This document shows, one piece after another, positions 53,351 to 62,488 of a stretch of 63,124 nucleotides of DNA. The stretch is from Acidobacteriota bacterium (GTDB taxonomy: Bacteria > Acidobacteriota > Vicinamibacteria > Vicinamibacterales > 2-12-FULL-66-21): positions 40,812 to 103,935 of the forward strand of contig QHWT01000096.1 of the NCBI GenBank assembly GCA_003222675.1. The letters run 5' to 3'. The position numbers and the translations under genes are program-made. The first letter of the stretch is position 1; every line of letters starts with the position of its first letter. Below the pieces are notes generated by a model that worked only from the letters and a program-made list of their open reading frames with translations, had not been told where the DNA came from and ran no database searches.

Positions 53351-55311
53351 GATGATGAGCCCTGTCGCCCGCGCGTCCGGCGCGCTTGCCGCCTGCCTTG
53401 CCATTGCCGCGCCCGCCGCGGCCGCGCGGCCGATGACGATCCAGGATCTGTTGTCGGCGGTGCGCGTGACGGATCCGCAATTATCCCCCGATGGGCGACT
53501 CGTCGCGTTCGTCAGAACGACGACCGAGACGACGACGGGTCAGCGGAACGCAGATATCTGGGTGGTGCCTGCCGATGGCGCTGCAGCGCCGAAGCTGCTC
53601 ATCGGCGGGGAGAAGAGCGAGAACACGCCGCGCTGGTCGCCCGACGGGCGGGAGATCGCGTTCATCTCGACGCGCAACGGCGCGCCGCAGGTGTACATCG
53701 CAAACGCGGCCGGCTCGAACGTCGCAGGCGCCGGTGGTGTTTTCGCGCGACGGTCGTCTGCTCGCCTTTGTATCCGATGTCCAGACCGAGCAGGGGATTC
53801 CGGCGACCGCGCACAGGCTGACGCGTCTGCTCTATCGGCACTGGGATGAGTGGCGCGACAGGGGACGCCATCACATCTTCGTGACCACCGTGAACGGAGG
53901 AGAGGGACGCGATCTCACGCCCGGTGATTTCGATTCGCCGCCGACGCAGCAGGAAGACAACGCGTTCGCGTTTACGCCTGACGGGAGAGACCTGGTCTTT
54001 GTCTCGAATCGCGACGGCATCGATCGCGAGGCCTGGTCCACGAACAACGACGTGTGGTCCGTATCGGTCGCTGGAGGCGAGGCGAAGAAGCTCACGTCCA
54101 ATCCGGCGGCCGACGTGCAGCCGGTCTTCACACCGGACGGCCGGTTCCTGATCGTTCGGGCGCAGCGGCGCGCGGGCTTCGAATCGGATCGCTGGTACCT
54201 GGACGTTTACGACCGGGGTGAGGGCAATCGCCGCACTGTTTTCGAAACGCCCGATGGGCATACAATCTTCTTCACTGCAACGAGCAACGGCACCGACAAT
54301 TTGTATCGCGTGCCATTAGACGGTGGCACGCCACAGGAAGTCGCCCATGGCGGCTCGATTTCCGCCGCAACGGCGGGCGACAGCTTCGTCGTGTTCTCAA
54401 AAGCGACCCTGACGTCCCCCGCCGAGATCTATCGGGGCACACTCGGCGACGCGGCCGCGCCGGCTCTCACGCGACCGCCGCGAGCGCTCACGCACGAGAA
54501 CGACGCGTGGTTGAAGGCAATGAGCTTCGACACGCCCACCAGCCTCACAGTCGCGGGCGCGGCGGGCACGCCGGTTCAGTACTGGCTGCTGCGTCCGCCC
54601 GGCTTCGATCCATCGAGGAAGTATCCGATCGTGTTCCTCATTCATGGCGGACCGCAGGGCGCGTGGGACGATGCGTGGTCGTATCGGTGGAATCCGGCGT
54701 TGTGGGCGGCGCAGGACTGGGTCATCGTCGCGCCGAACCCGCGCGGCTCGTTTGGCTTCGGCCAGAGATTCGTCGACGACATCTCGCAGGACTGGGCTGG
54801 CAAGGTGATGCAGGATCTCGATGCGGTCTTCGACGCCGCCATCAGCCTACCGTATGTGGACCGAACGAAGCAGGGTATTGCCGGCGCGAGCTACGGCGGC
54901 TACGCGGTGAACTGGATCATCGGCCACTCGGACCGCTTCAAGGTCGCCGTGACCCACGACGGGGTCTTCAACATCGAGTCGATGGCGCTCGCGACCGAAG
55001 AGCAATGGTTCACCGACTGGGAATTCGGTGGGCCTCCAACGAGCGGGAAAGCGCGTGAAAATTACGCGAAGTTCTCGCCGCACCTGTTCGCTCAGAACAT
55101 CAAGACGCCGACACTGGTGATCACCAACGAGCTCGATTTCCGCGTGCCCGTCGACCAGGGGCTGCAGTTGTTTACGGCGCTCAAGCGCAACGGCGTCCCG
55201 AGCCAGGCGCTCGTGTTCTCGGACGAAGGGCACTGGGTGCTGAAGGCGCTGAACAGCAAGCTCTGGCACGAGACGGTCTTCGGCTGGATGAAGAAGTATC
55301 TGAGCAACTGA
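53349..55311 (+). pseudogene. S9-family prolyl oligopeptidase-like gene with internal deletion
   Basis: A signal peptide and a TolB-like beta-propeller start (MTIQDLLSAVRVTDPQLSPDG) run from 53349 to about 53730. There the frame shifts, and the propeller continues as VVFSRDGRLLAFVSDV with the complete catalytic domain to 55311. The catalytic serine is in GASYGGYA, the aspartate in NELDFRVP and the histidine in DEGHW. A stretch like xRKLTxxxGGVQP between ANAAGSN and the next strand is missing. A protein made from the second frame alone would lack its signal peptide. If the lesion is an assembly error the protein is a normal exported dipeptidyl/acylaminoacyl peptidase of about 660 residues. Confidence 0.86.
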
Positions 55312-55312
55312 C

Positions 55313-56194
55313 ATGGCGTTGCGCTCCTGTATGATCACCGGCGCATCCACGGGCATCGGCGAAGCGTGCGCGTTGCGGCTCGATGCTGCGGGCTGGCGGG
55401 TTTTCGCGGGCGTGCGGCGCGAGGCAGATGCCGCGCGTCTCAGGTCGCAACTATCCGCCCGATCGCGGCCGGTGATGGTGGACGTCACCGACACCGCATC
55501 GATCGCGCGCGCGGTGGTCGACGTCGCATCTGTGCTTCGCGATGACGGGCTCGCGGGTCTGATCAACAACGCGGGCATCGCCGTCGCCGGCCCGCTCGAG
55601 TTCCTTCCGGTCGAGGAGTTTCGGCGTCAGCTCGACGTGAACGTCACCGGCCAGCTCGCGGTCACGCAGGCGTGCCTGCCGCTCCTTCGCCGCAGTCGTG
55701 GCCGCGTTGTCTTCATGGGATCGATTGCCGGCCGCGTGACGCTCCCGATGCTGGGCCCCTATAGCGCGTCGAAGCACGCGGTCGAGGCGCTTGCGGACGC
55801 ACTGCGCGTGGAGCTGCAGCCGTGGGGCATGCACGTATCGATCATCGAACCCGGGAGCATTGCGACGCCGATCTGGAGAAAGGGGGATGAAGCCGCCGCC
55901 CAGGCTTCCTCGCGGTTCCCAGCGGCCGCTGAACAGTTGTACGGCGCCGCTTCCGGCGCGATGCGCAAGGCAGCTGCCGATGCGGCGCGCCGCGGCGTCC
56001 CCCCCGACACCGTTGCCATCGTCGTCGAACACGCGTTGGCCTCAGCGGCGCCACGCACCCGGTATCTCGTCGGGGCGGACGCCAAGCTGCGCGCGCGGAT
56101 CGGCGCGTTCGTGCCCGATCGCCTGCGCGATCGGTTGTTCACGCGTGTGCTCGGCCTGCCCGCGCGCGACAGCGTCGAAGGGGCGCTTCGCTGA
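55313..56194 (+). CDS. short-chain dehydrogenase/reductase
   Basis: The 293-residue protein has the NAD(P) motif TGASTGIG (9-16), the NNAG motif (LINNAGIAVAGPLEF), the catalytic serine in FMGSIAGRV and YSASK. It is a classical SDR with an extended C-terminus, of the kind often annotated as retinol dehydrogenase-like. The substrate is unknown. The start lies 1 bp after the peptidase stop codon, so the two genes probably share a transcript. Confidence 0.92.
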   Translation: MALRSCMITGASTGIGEACALRLDAAGWRVFAGVRREADAARLRSQLSARSRPVMVDVTDTASIARAVVDVASVLRDDGLAGLINNAGIAVAGPLEFLPVEEFRRQLDVNVTGQLAVTQACLPLLRRSRGRVVFMGSIAGRVTLPMLGPYSASKHAVEALADALRVELQPWGMHVSIIEPGSIATPIWRKGDEAAAQASSRFPAAAEQLYGAASGAMRKAAADAARRGVPPDTVAIVVEHALASAAPRTRYLVGADAKLRARIGAFVPDRLRDRLFTRVLGLPARDSVEGALR

Positions 56195-56243
56195 CGTGCA
56201 GCTGGGGCTTCCATTCGTCCTGGAACGTGCGCCTGATGTGAAA

Positions 56244-56355
56244 CTTCCGCCTAAAGGCGGAAGCCACATCGAGGAGAGAGGAGCCTGCCCGGGCAACCGC
56301 ACAGAACCGCGCGACAATCACACAGAATCACGTGGCTTCCGCCTTCAGGCGGAAG
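56244..56355. repeat. two facing palindromes of the CTTCCGCC subfamily
   Basis: CTTCCGCC-TAAA-GGCGGAAG followed by CCAC (56244-56267) and GTGG followed by CTTCCGCC-TTCA-GGCGGAAG (56332-56355) face each other across 64 bp. The right copy lies just before the metallopeptidase gene and is in frame with it. Confidence 0.85.
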
Positions 56356-56384
56356 GATCCAGTTTTACCGTCCACTTCGTCAGG

Positions 56385-57011
56385 ATGCGTCGCGCGCGCC
56401 GCTATATCCTGCGCGTCAGACCTGATGGCGCGCTGCGCGTCACGATCCCACGCGGGGGATCGCGGGCCGAAGCGCTGCGGTTTGCCCAGCGTCATCTTTC
56501 CTGGGCCGAGCGGGAACGGGCGCGCCTGCTCGCGTCCCGACGGCCGCCCGCGCCGTGGACGGCAGGGAGTACGATTCTGGTCGACGGCGAATCCGTGCCG
56601 ATCGTCCGTGACGGCGAACTCGTCCGCGCCGGCACGATCGCGGTCCGCGTGCCGGTTGAGCATTCGAACCTGCGCCACGCGATCGAGTGCGCCTTGCGCG
56701 AAAGGGCAGAGCGAACGCTGCCGCCGCAGCTGCTCGCGCTCGCGGCTGCGCACGGCCTGAGCGTCACGCGCGTGACGATTCGCAATCAGCGATCGCGCTG
56801 GGGCTCGTGCTCCCGCAACGGGTGCATCGCGCTGAACTTCAGGCTCGTGCAGATGCCGCCGCCCATCCGCGAGTACATCCTGCTGCACGAGCTCATGCAC
56901 CTTCGTCACCCGGACCATTCGCGCCGGTTCTGGTCCGCCGTGCAGTCGGTGTGTCGCGCGTTTCGCGACGCCGAGCGCTGGCTCAAGAACACCGGGCGGG
57001 ATCTCTTCTAG
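56385..57011 (+). CDS. YgjP-like (SprT-related) zinc metallopeptidase
   Basis: From ATG 56385 the 208-residue protein contains RRARRYILRVRPDGALRVTIPRGGS, VTIRNQRSRWGSCSRNGCIALNFRL and the zinc motif LLHELMHLRHPDHS (HELMH plus a distal H). This is the YgjP/DUF45 metallopeptidase family. The frame is open upstream through the palindromic repeat; the sequence TVHFVR just before the ATG looks conserved, so the true N-terminus may lie a few codons earlier without an obvious start codon. The gene is followed by a GNAT gene 6 bp away. Confidence 0.88.
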   Translation: MRRARRYILRVRPDGALRVTIPRGGSRAEALRFAQRHLSWAERERARLLASRRPPAPWTAGSTILVDGESVPIVRDGELVRAGTIAVRVPVEHSNLRHAIECALRERAERTLPPQLLALAAAHGLSVTRVTIRNQRSRWGSCSRNGCIALNFRLVQMPPPIREYILLHELMHLRHPDHSRRFWSAVQSVCRAFRDAERWLKNTGRDLF

Positions 57012-57017
57012 TCCAAG

Positions 57018-57548
57018 ATGCAGATGAAGGGGCGCCATTCGACGATCCGCTCCTGGCGAACCGCCGACGTGACGGCGCTCGTCAAGCACGCGAACAACGC
57101 CAACATTGCGCGCCAGCTGCGCGATCGCTTTCCGCATCCCTACACCGCCGCCGACGCGCGGCGATTCATCGAAGGGATCGTCGCCGTGCGCCCGGTGACG
57201 ACGTTTGCGATTGAGGTGGATGGCGAGGCGGTCGGCGGGATCGGGTTTTCTTTCGGCAGCGACGTCGAGCGCTACTCAGCGGAGATCGGCTACTGGCTCG
57301 CCGAGCCGTTCTGGGGACGCGGGATCGCCACCGAAGCGGTCCGCATCGTCTCCGACTACGCGTTCGCGACGTGCAACGTGCTGCGTCTCTTTGCGCTGCC
57401 GTTTGCCGACAACGCGCGCTCGACGCGCGTGCTCGAAAAGGCGGGCTACACGCGCGAGGCAGTGCTGCGTTCGAGCAGCGTCAAGGCGGGTGCCCCTCGC
57501 GATCAGGCACTTTACGCGCTGATTAATCCGTCATGGCGTGGCGTGTGA
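57018..57548 (+). CDS. GNAT-family N-acetyltransferase, RimJ-like
   Basis: The 176-residue protein starts TIRSWRTADVTALVKHANN and has the acetyl-CoA-binding pattern EIGYWLAEPFWGRGIATEAV and FADNARSTRVLEKAGYTREA, typical of RimJ/RimL-like acetyltransferases. The acceptor could be a ribosomal protein or a small amine. The gene lies 6 bp after the metallopeptidase gene and probably shares its transcript. Confidence 0.93.
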   Translation: MQMKGRHSTIRSWRTADVTALVKHANNANIARQLRDRFPHPYTAADARRFIEGIVAVRPVTTFAIEVDGEAVGGIGFSFGSDVERYSAEIGYWLAEPFWGRGIATEAVRIVSDYAFATCNVLRLFALPFADNARSTRVLEKAGYTREAVLRSSSVKAGAPRDQALYALINPSWRGV

Positions 57549-57557
57549 CCGCGAGAT

Positions 57558-57860
57558 TTACTCAGAGGCCACGGAGGCCACGGAGAATTCAAACATCGAT
57601 CTTCTTGTTGAAGATCAGATAGTCGTGGAAGTGAAGTCCGCAGCTGCCATCCTTCCTGTGCACCTCCCTCAGACGATTACGTACGTCCGACTTGCGGGCA
57701 AACCCGCTGGGTTGTTGATCGACTTCAACGTGAAAAGGCTCGTCGACGGAGTGCGTCGGGTCGTAAACGATGATCCATCGCGCCGAAAAATAGCCATGAC
57801 GTCTGAGTGAAGGCCTCCGTGGCCTCTGAGTGGAGAAGGTCTCTGTGGCCTCCCTGCCAC
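57558..57860. mobile_element. inverted-array cassette around a GxxExxY remnant
   Basis: The left arm (57559-57588) has AGAGGCCACGGAGGCCACGG units. The right arm (57801-57860) has the complementary set (GGCCTCCGTGGCCTC, GTCTCTGTGGCCTCC). A C-terminal GxxExxY fragment lies between them. The arrangement equals that of the four-helix-bundle cassettes. Confidence 0.58.
57588..57810 (+). pseudogene. C-terminal remnant of a GxxExxY (PD-(D/E)XK-like) protein
   Basis: NIDLLVEDQIVVEVKS followed by QTITYVRLAGKPAGLLIDFNV and GVRRVVND is the C-terminal half of the GxxExxY family. The D...EVK triad of the nuclease-like fold is included. The N-terminal half with the eponymous GxxExxY motif is absent. The preceding codons (SEATEATE) are array sequence. 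The fragment is probably not functional. Confidence 0.75.
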
Positions 57861-57980
57861 TGTCCGGATCCGGGAATTTCCCCTCACGTAAATGAACACC
57901 ACGCGCGCTACCTGACGGCGGCGATTGCTGAAAAAACGGCCGTTTCGGCTCGGCACGCGAGTCGCTTATACGGTCTCGCC

Positions 57981-60398
57981 ATGGAACATCTCCGACAGGA
58001 CCTGCTGTACGCCATCCGGCGCCTCATCAAGGCGCCCGGGTTCACGATCGTTGCGGTCGTAACGCTTGCGCTGGGCATCGGCGCGAACACGGCCATCTTC
58101 AGCGTCGTGAACGGCATCCTGTTGCAGCCGCTCCCGTACCCACAGCCCGATCGGCTCGTGGGCGTCTATCACACGACGGAGGGGCACCGCGCCGTGATGT
58201 CGGGGCCGAACTTCACCGACGTTGCCCGGACCGCGACATCGCTCGAGAACGCCGCAGCGATGTCGACGGGGCGGATGATCCTGACGGGCGAAGGGGAACC
58301 GATCCGGCTGCCGGTGGCAGAGGTCAGCGCGTCGCTGTTCAACGTCCTGCGCGTCAGGCCCGCGATCGGACGAACGTTCAACGCGGACGAGAACACGCCC
58401 GGCAAGAACAACATCGTCGTGCTGTCGCACAGTTTATGGCAGCAGCGCTTCGGATCGGATCCGAATGTGATTGGGCGCCGCATTCAACTCGACGGCGTCG
58501 CGAAGGAGATCGTCGGCGTCATGCCGAAGGAATTCTCGTATCCGGAGGATCGGCAGGCGTGGCTGCCAATCGACTACGACGAGAACTTCGTCACCAAGCA
58601 GCGCGGGGCCTGGTACCTGAACGTCGTCGCGCGTCTGAAGCCGGGCGTCACCCCGCAGCAGTCGGCGGCGCAAGTCGAATCGATCGGCCGCAACCTCGCG
58701 CGGCAGTATCCCGACAGCGACGGCGAGATCGGGATGACTACATTCCCGCTGCGCGAAGCGATGGTCGGAGACATCCGGCGCGCCGTCCTGGTGCTGCTCG
58801 GGGCGGTGGGGTTGGTGCTGTTGATCGCGTGTGCGAACGTCGCGAACCTCCTGCTCGCGCGCGCCGCCGCACGCGAATCCGAAATGGCGGTCCGCACCGC
58901 CCTCGGCGCGGGACGCCGCCGTCTCGTGCGTCAACTGCTCACCGAGAGCGTGATGCTGGCCCTCATCGGCGCCGGCCTCGGTCTGCTGCTCGCGGTATGG
59001 GGCGTCGAGTTCCTCACGAGCCTGAAGCCGCAGGGCATTCCTCGCCTGGAGAACGTCGGCATCGGCGGCATCGTCATCCTCTTCACGATCGCGATCGCGC
59101 TCGCCACGGGCGTGCTGTTCGGGCTCGTGCCGGCGTTTACGGCGACGCGCGGCCTGTCGGCATCGTTGAAGGAAGGCGGCCGTGGCGCCGTCACGAATCG
59201 AGGGGGTTCACGCGTGCGCGGCGCCCTCGTGGTCGCGGAGCTTGCGCTCGCCGTCATGCTGCTCGCGGGCGCGGGACTTCTCATGCGCAGTTTCATGAAG
59301 CTCGAGGCAGTCGATCCCGGTTTTCGGCCGGAGCAGGCCCTCACGTTCGAGCTCACGCTGCCGGACGCGCGCTACGGCCAAGATCCGCAGCGGATCTCAT
59401 TCTTCGATCAGCTGCTGCCGCGTCTGCGCGCGCTGCCGGGCGTGCGAGCGGCAGCCGCCGTCATGGGACTTCCACTGAGCGGCATGGACTTCATCATCTC
59501 GTTCGAAGTCGAAGGCAGGCCGCCGCTGCCGCCCGCGCAGCAGCCGGCCATGCAGGTTCGCGTCGCGACGCCCGACTACTTCAGCACGATCGGAATTCCG
59601 CTCAAGCGAGGCCGTGGATTCTCGGAAGACGATCGCGCCGGCACGACACGCGTGGTGCTCATCACCGAAAGCGCGGCGCGCGAGTTCTTCCCGAACGAGG
59701 ATCCGCTTGGCAAGAAGATCAAGCTCGGATGGCGACGCGGGCCGGGCAAGCCGCGCGCCGGTGGCGAGGTCGTCGGCATCGTCGGCGACGTGAAGGAAGC
59801 GGGGCTCGACGAGGCCAATCCGCCGCAGATCTACATGCCGCTCCGCCAGTGGCCGGTCGGCTTCATGAGCGTCGTCGTGAAGACTGCGATGCCGCCAGCG
59901 TCGCTGGGCGACGCGGTCCGCGGGGAGGTGTACGCTGTCGATTCGAATCTGCCGGTCTCGAACGTGCGGACGCTCGACGAGATCGTCGCGCGCTCGATCT
60001 CTCAGCCGCGGTTCTACATGCTGCTGCTGACGATTTTTGCCTCCGTCGCCCTCGTGCTTGCAGCCATCGGCATCTTCGGCGTGCTGTCGTATGCGGTCGC
60101 CCAGCGGACGCGCGAAATCGGGATCCGGATGGCGCTCGGTGCACAGGAGCGCACCGTGATCGGCCTCGTCGTGCGCGAAGCCATGACGCTCGTCATCCTC
60201 GGGGTCGTATGCGGCACCGTCGCCGCGCTGTTCCTGTCGCAGACGATGACCAGGATGCTCTTCAGCGTGACGCCGACCGATCCGGCGACATTCGCGAGCG
60301 TGGCGACGGGCCTGCTGGCCGTCGCGCTGTTTGCGAGCTACCTCCCGGCGCGGCGGGCCACGCGAGTGGACCCGATTATCGCGTTGCGGACGGAGTGA
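57981..60398 (+). CDS. ADOP-family (MacB-like) ABC permease
   Basis: From ATG 57981 the product is 805 residues without a soluble prefix. It begins [20 protein letters not shown] and has the first span [23 protein letters not shown], two periplasmic MacB-like domains, the central membrane block ([27 protein letters not shown]) and the C-terminal block ([26 protein letters not shown]). No PadR gene precedes it. The stop codon lies at the start of the next array. Confidence 0.92.
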   Translation: MEHLRQDLLYAIRRLIKAPGFTIVAVVTLALGIGANTAIFSVVNGILLQPLPYPQPDRLVGVYHTTEGHRAVMSGPNFTDVARTATSLENAAAMSTGRMILTGEGEPIRLPVAEVSASLFNVLRVRPAIGRTFNADENTPGKNNIVVLSHSLWQQRFGSDPNVIGRRIQLDGVAKEIVGVMPKEFSYPEDRQAWLPIDYDENFVTKQRGAWYLNVVARLKPGVTPQQSAAQVESIGRNLARQYPDSDGEIGMTTFPLREAMVGDIRRAVLVLLGAVGLVLLIACANVANLLLARAAARESEMAVRTALGAGRRRLVRQLLTESVMLALIGAGLGLLLAVWGVEFLTSLKPQGIPRLENVGIGGIVILFTIAIALATGVLFGLVPAFTATRGLSASLKEGGRGAVTNRGGSRVRGALVVAELALAVMLLAGAGLLMRSFMKLEAVDPGFRPEQALTFELTLPDARYGQDPQRISFFDQLLPRLRALPGVRAAAAVMGLPLSGMDFIISFEVEGRPPLPPAQQPAMQVRVATPDYFSTIGIPLKRGRGFSEDDRAGTTRVVLITESAAREFFPNEDPLGKKIKLGWRRGPGKPRAGGEVVGIVGDVKEAGLDEANPPQIYMPLRQWPVGFMSVVVKTAMPPASLGDAVRGEVYAVDSNLPVSNVRTLDEIVARSISQPRFYMLLLTIFASVALVLAAIGIFGVLSYAVAQRTREIGIRMALGAQERTVIGLVVREAMTLVILGVVCGTVAALFLSQTMTRMLFSVTPTDPATFASVATGLLAVALFASYLPARRATRVDPIIALRTE

Positions 60399-61000
60399 AG
60401 GGCTTCGGGCTTCTGGGGCTTCAGGCTTCAGGCCCGGCCGTCGACCACTGCGGCGTGTCTCCTCGGCCGCAGCCTCGAGTTCTAGTGCTGTCACCAATTT
60501 GACCAGTGATGCGCACAGTGTATCGAGTCGTGGCGTCAGCGCCGTCAGCGCTGTCCTTGACAGTAAGCCAAGTCGAAATGCCAGGTCGGCGAGGTACCTC
60601 ATTTCGAAGGCAGACCCGCCCGCGATGTTGCAGAAATTTAAATACTCCTTTGTGCCTCGCCTGGCAGATCCTTCAACCAGGTTGCTGGACGCCGACACCG
60701 ATGCGCGCCGGATCTGTGCGCGCAGTCCGTACCATTCGTCGCGGGGAAAATCCTTTGTTTCGCAATAGATGTCCGTGACGAGCGAGTCGGCGATTTGGAA
60801 CGCTCTCAGCTTGCCGTGATCTCTGCTCATGCAGGCCTCCGCCCCGTAAGGGCAAGATCCTCGCCCGTGGCTTCGCCCGAAGCCGGAAGCCCTGAAGCCG
60901 GAAGCCCTGAAGCCCGAAGCCCGAAGCCCGAAGCTCGAAGCCCGAAGCTCGAAGCCCGAAGCTCGAAGCCCGAAGCCCGAAGCCCGAAGCCCGAAGCCTT
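60396..61000. mobile_element. inverted-array cassette around a second four-helix-bundle gene
   Basis: The left arm (60396-60435) has GGGCTTCTGGGGCTTCAGG units. The right arm (60866-61000) is a long run of complementary GAAGCCCGAAGC and GAAGCTC units, starting with a degenerate palindrome (GTGGCTTCGCCC). Between them, on the complement strand, lies a four-helix-bundle gene. The right arm ends directly at the promoter of the next gene. Confidence 0.6.
60399..60830 (-). CDS. four-helix-bundle protein of the S23/IVP type, without its own stop codon
   Basis: From ATG 60830, preceded by GGAGG, the protein reads SRDHGKLRAFQIADSLVTDI, LRAQIRRASVSASSNLVEGS and EYLNFCNIAGGSAFEMRYLA, a clear S23-like four-helix bundle of about 120 residues. 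After AAAEETRRS the frame enters the array (GLKPEAPEARSP) and stays open antisense to the ADOP gene until 59397, which would give 477 residues. The extension has no biological look, so the normal stop was probably lost at the array junction. Only the four-helix part is listed here. Confidence 0.8.
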
Positions 61001-61008
61001 GCTATAAT
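61000..61008 (+). promoter_or_regulatory. extended -10 promoter at the end of an array
   Basis: TTGCTATAAT contains a perfect -10 TATAAT (61003-61008) with the TGN extension. The GTG start codon lies 10 nt downstream, which fits a leaderless or nearly leaderless transcript. No good -35 is present; its place is taken by array units. Confidence 0.7.
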
Positions 61009-61018
61009 CAGTGGTTCT

Positions 61019-61612
61019 GTGGAGTATCAGTTAAAGCAGTACGCTCTTCAGCAGGGCGCGCTCGAGATTCAGTACATCGAGGAGTTCTTCCTCGACTTCC
61101 CGCGCAAGAAGTCCGCTACGGAAGTGATGCAGCGCCTTTCCGATCGGGATCATCAGATCCTGATGGCGGAGGCGCCGCTGCCGGACGACCCTGGCACGAT
61201 CGTGCCGGTCTCCTTCAAGGTGGCGCACGAGCTGCGGGCGCAGGAGCGGGATCCGAAGCTCGCCGATCTCGTCGCGCAGCTCGAGGACTGCGTGGAGTTC
61301 GATGGCCGGCGCGTCCTCTATCAATGGATCGGCGGCACACGCACGGACTGGCGCGGCCAGGGACATTTCCGCGCGCTCACGGAAGAGCAGGAGGTCTGGG
61401 CGCTCGCGAACGGGTTCGACGAGATCCTCGTGAAGACGAAGAACCGGTTCTACGAGATGCGCGCCGCGCTGGCGCAGCTCCACTACCACGTGATCCGGTT
61501 TGTCGCGCATCCGCTCCACACCGGTGAATCGAAGGTATTCCTCAGCAAGCGGCTCGGCCAACACGTGCTCGACACGCACCGCAGCCGAAGATCGGTGACC
61601 AAGGCCGACTGA
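61019..61612 (+). CDS. GNAT-family N-acetyltransferase
   Basis: The 197-residue protein has the GNAT core around TRTDWRGQGHFRALTEEQE (pyrophosphate loop RGQGHF) and the following helix-strand pair (ALANGFDEILVKTKNRFYEM). The N-terminal 90 residues are helical (ALEIQYIEEFFLDFPRKKS). The substrate is unknown. GTG 61019 is set by its closeness to the -10 element. Confidence 0.8.
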   Translation: MEYQLKQYALQQGALEIQYIEEFFLDFPRKKSATEVMQRLSDRDHQILMAEAPLPDDPGTIVPVSFKVAHELRAQERDPKLADLVAQLEDCVEFDGRRVLYQWIGGTRTDWRGQGHFRALTEEQEVWALANGFDEILVKTKNRFYEMRAALAQLHYHVIRFVAHPLHTGESKVFLSKRLGQHVLDTHRSRRSVTKAD

Positions 61613-61640
61613 CAGGCTGTTCAAAAGGAACGTCGCTCGA

Positions 61641-62435
61641 ATGTTCGTTCGTATCGAGCAGCCGTCGGATTCGCGGCTTGCGCCGTTCCGCGATGTCGGC
61701 AGTCCCGCCGCGCTCGAGGCCGCAGGACTCTTCGTCGCCGAAGGTCGGATCGTCGTCCAGCGATTGATCGACGACGCAGAGTTTCCCGTTGTCGGTATCC
61801 TCGTGACAGAAGCCGCACGGGCCGGGCTGTCGGGCACTCTGGATTCGGTGTCCGCACCCGTTTACGTCTGCGAGCGGCGAATCGTCGACGCCATCACCGG
61901 TTTCAACTTTCATAGAGGCTGCCTGGCGCTGGCCGAGCGACGCCCGTCAACGGCATCGCTCGATGCATTCGCAGGCGCCTCGCGACTGCTGGCGCTCGAA
62001 GGTGTTGGCAATCCGGATAACATCGGCGGATTGTTTCGCACCGCGTTGGCGCTGGCCGCCGACGGTCTGGTGCTCGATGCCGCCAGCGGCGATCCGTTCT
62101 ACCGAAAGGCAATTCGTACGTCGATGGCGGCCACGCTGCGCGTCCCGTTCGTGCGCACGAGCGACGTCCAGGCGGCGATTGCCACGCTGCGATCGAAGGG
62201 CTTCCGAGTGGTGGCGCTCACGCCGTCTGCAGATGCACAATCGATCGACGACCTCGCGTCGACGAGGCGCCATCGGCTTGTCCTGCTGCTCGGTTCAGAG
62301 GGCGGCGGCTTGACGACCGGCACGATGGCTCTCGCCGACATTCGGGCTCGCATTCCGGTCGACGCTCGCGCCGATTCGCTCAACGTTGTCGTCGCGGCGG
62401 CAATCGCGCTGCACGTCCTGCGCACCGAGGCGTAA
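61641..62435 (+). CDS. TrmH/SpoU-family RNA 2'-O-methyltransferase
   Basis: The 264-residue protein has an N-terminal substrate-binding part (FVAEGRIVVQRLIDD) and the SPOUT domain with its three motifs: LEGVGNPDNIGGLFRTA, LLLGSEGGGL and ARADSLNVVVAAAIALH. It methylates a ribose 2'-OH in tRNA or rRNA; which site cannot be told from sequence. It starts 28 bp after the acetyltransferase gene on the same strand. Confidence 0.94.
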   Translation: MFVRIEQPSDSRLAPFRDVGSPAALEAAGLFVAEGRIVVQRLIDDAEFPVVGILVTEAARAGLSGTLDSVSAPVYVCERRIVDAITGFNFHRGCLALAERRPSTASLDAFAGASRLLALEGVGNPDNIGGLFRTALALAADGLVLDAASGDPFYRKAIRTSMAATLRVPFVRTSDVQAAIATLRSKGFRVVALTPSADAQSIDDLASTRRHRLVLLLGSEGGGLTTGTMALADIRARIPVDARADSLNVVVAAAIALHVLRTEA

Positions 62436-62488
62436 GGACGTTGCGGCTGATCGCATCGAGCACGCGGCACCTTGCACCGAGCACCGAC

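Noticed and set aside
55791-56384. Extension of the metallopeptidase frame back into the SDR gene
   Set aside because: The overlap is out of frame with a well-supported SDR and is rich in arginine and serine; a start near 56385 fits the family.
59397-60445. Long open frame antisense to the ADOP gene at 57981, continuing the four-helix-bundle gene
   Set aside because: The sequence has the composition of an antisense shadow and no homology; only the first part is a real protein.
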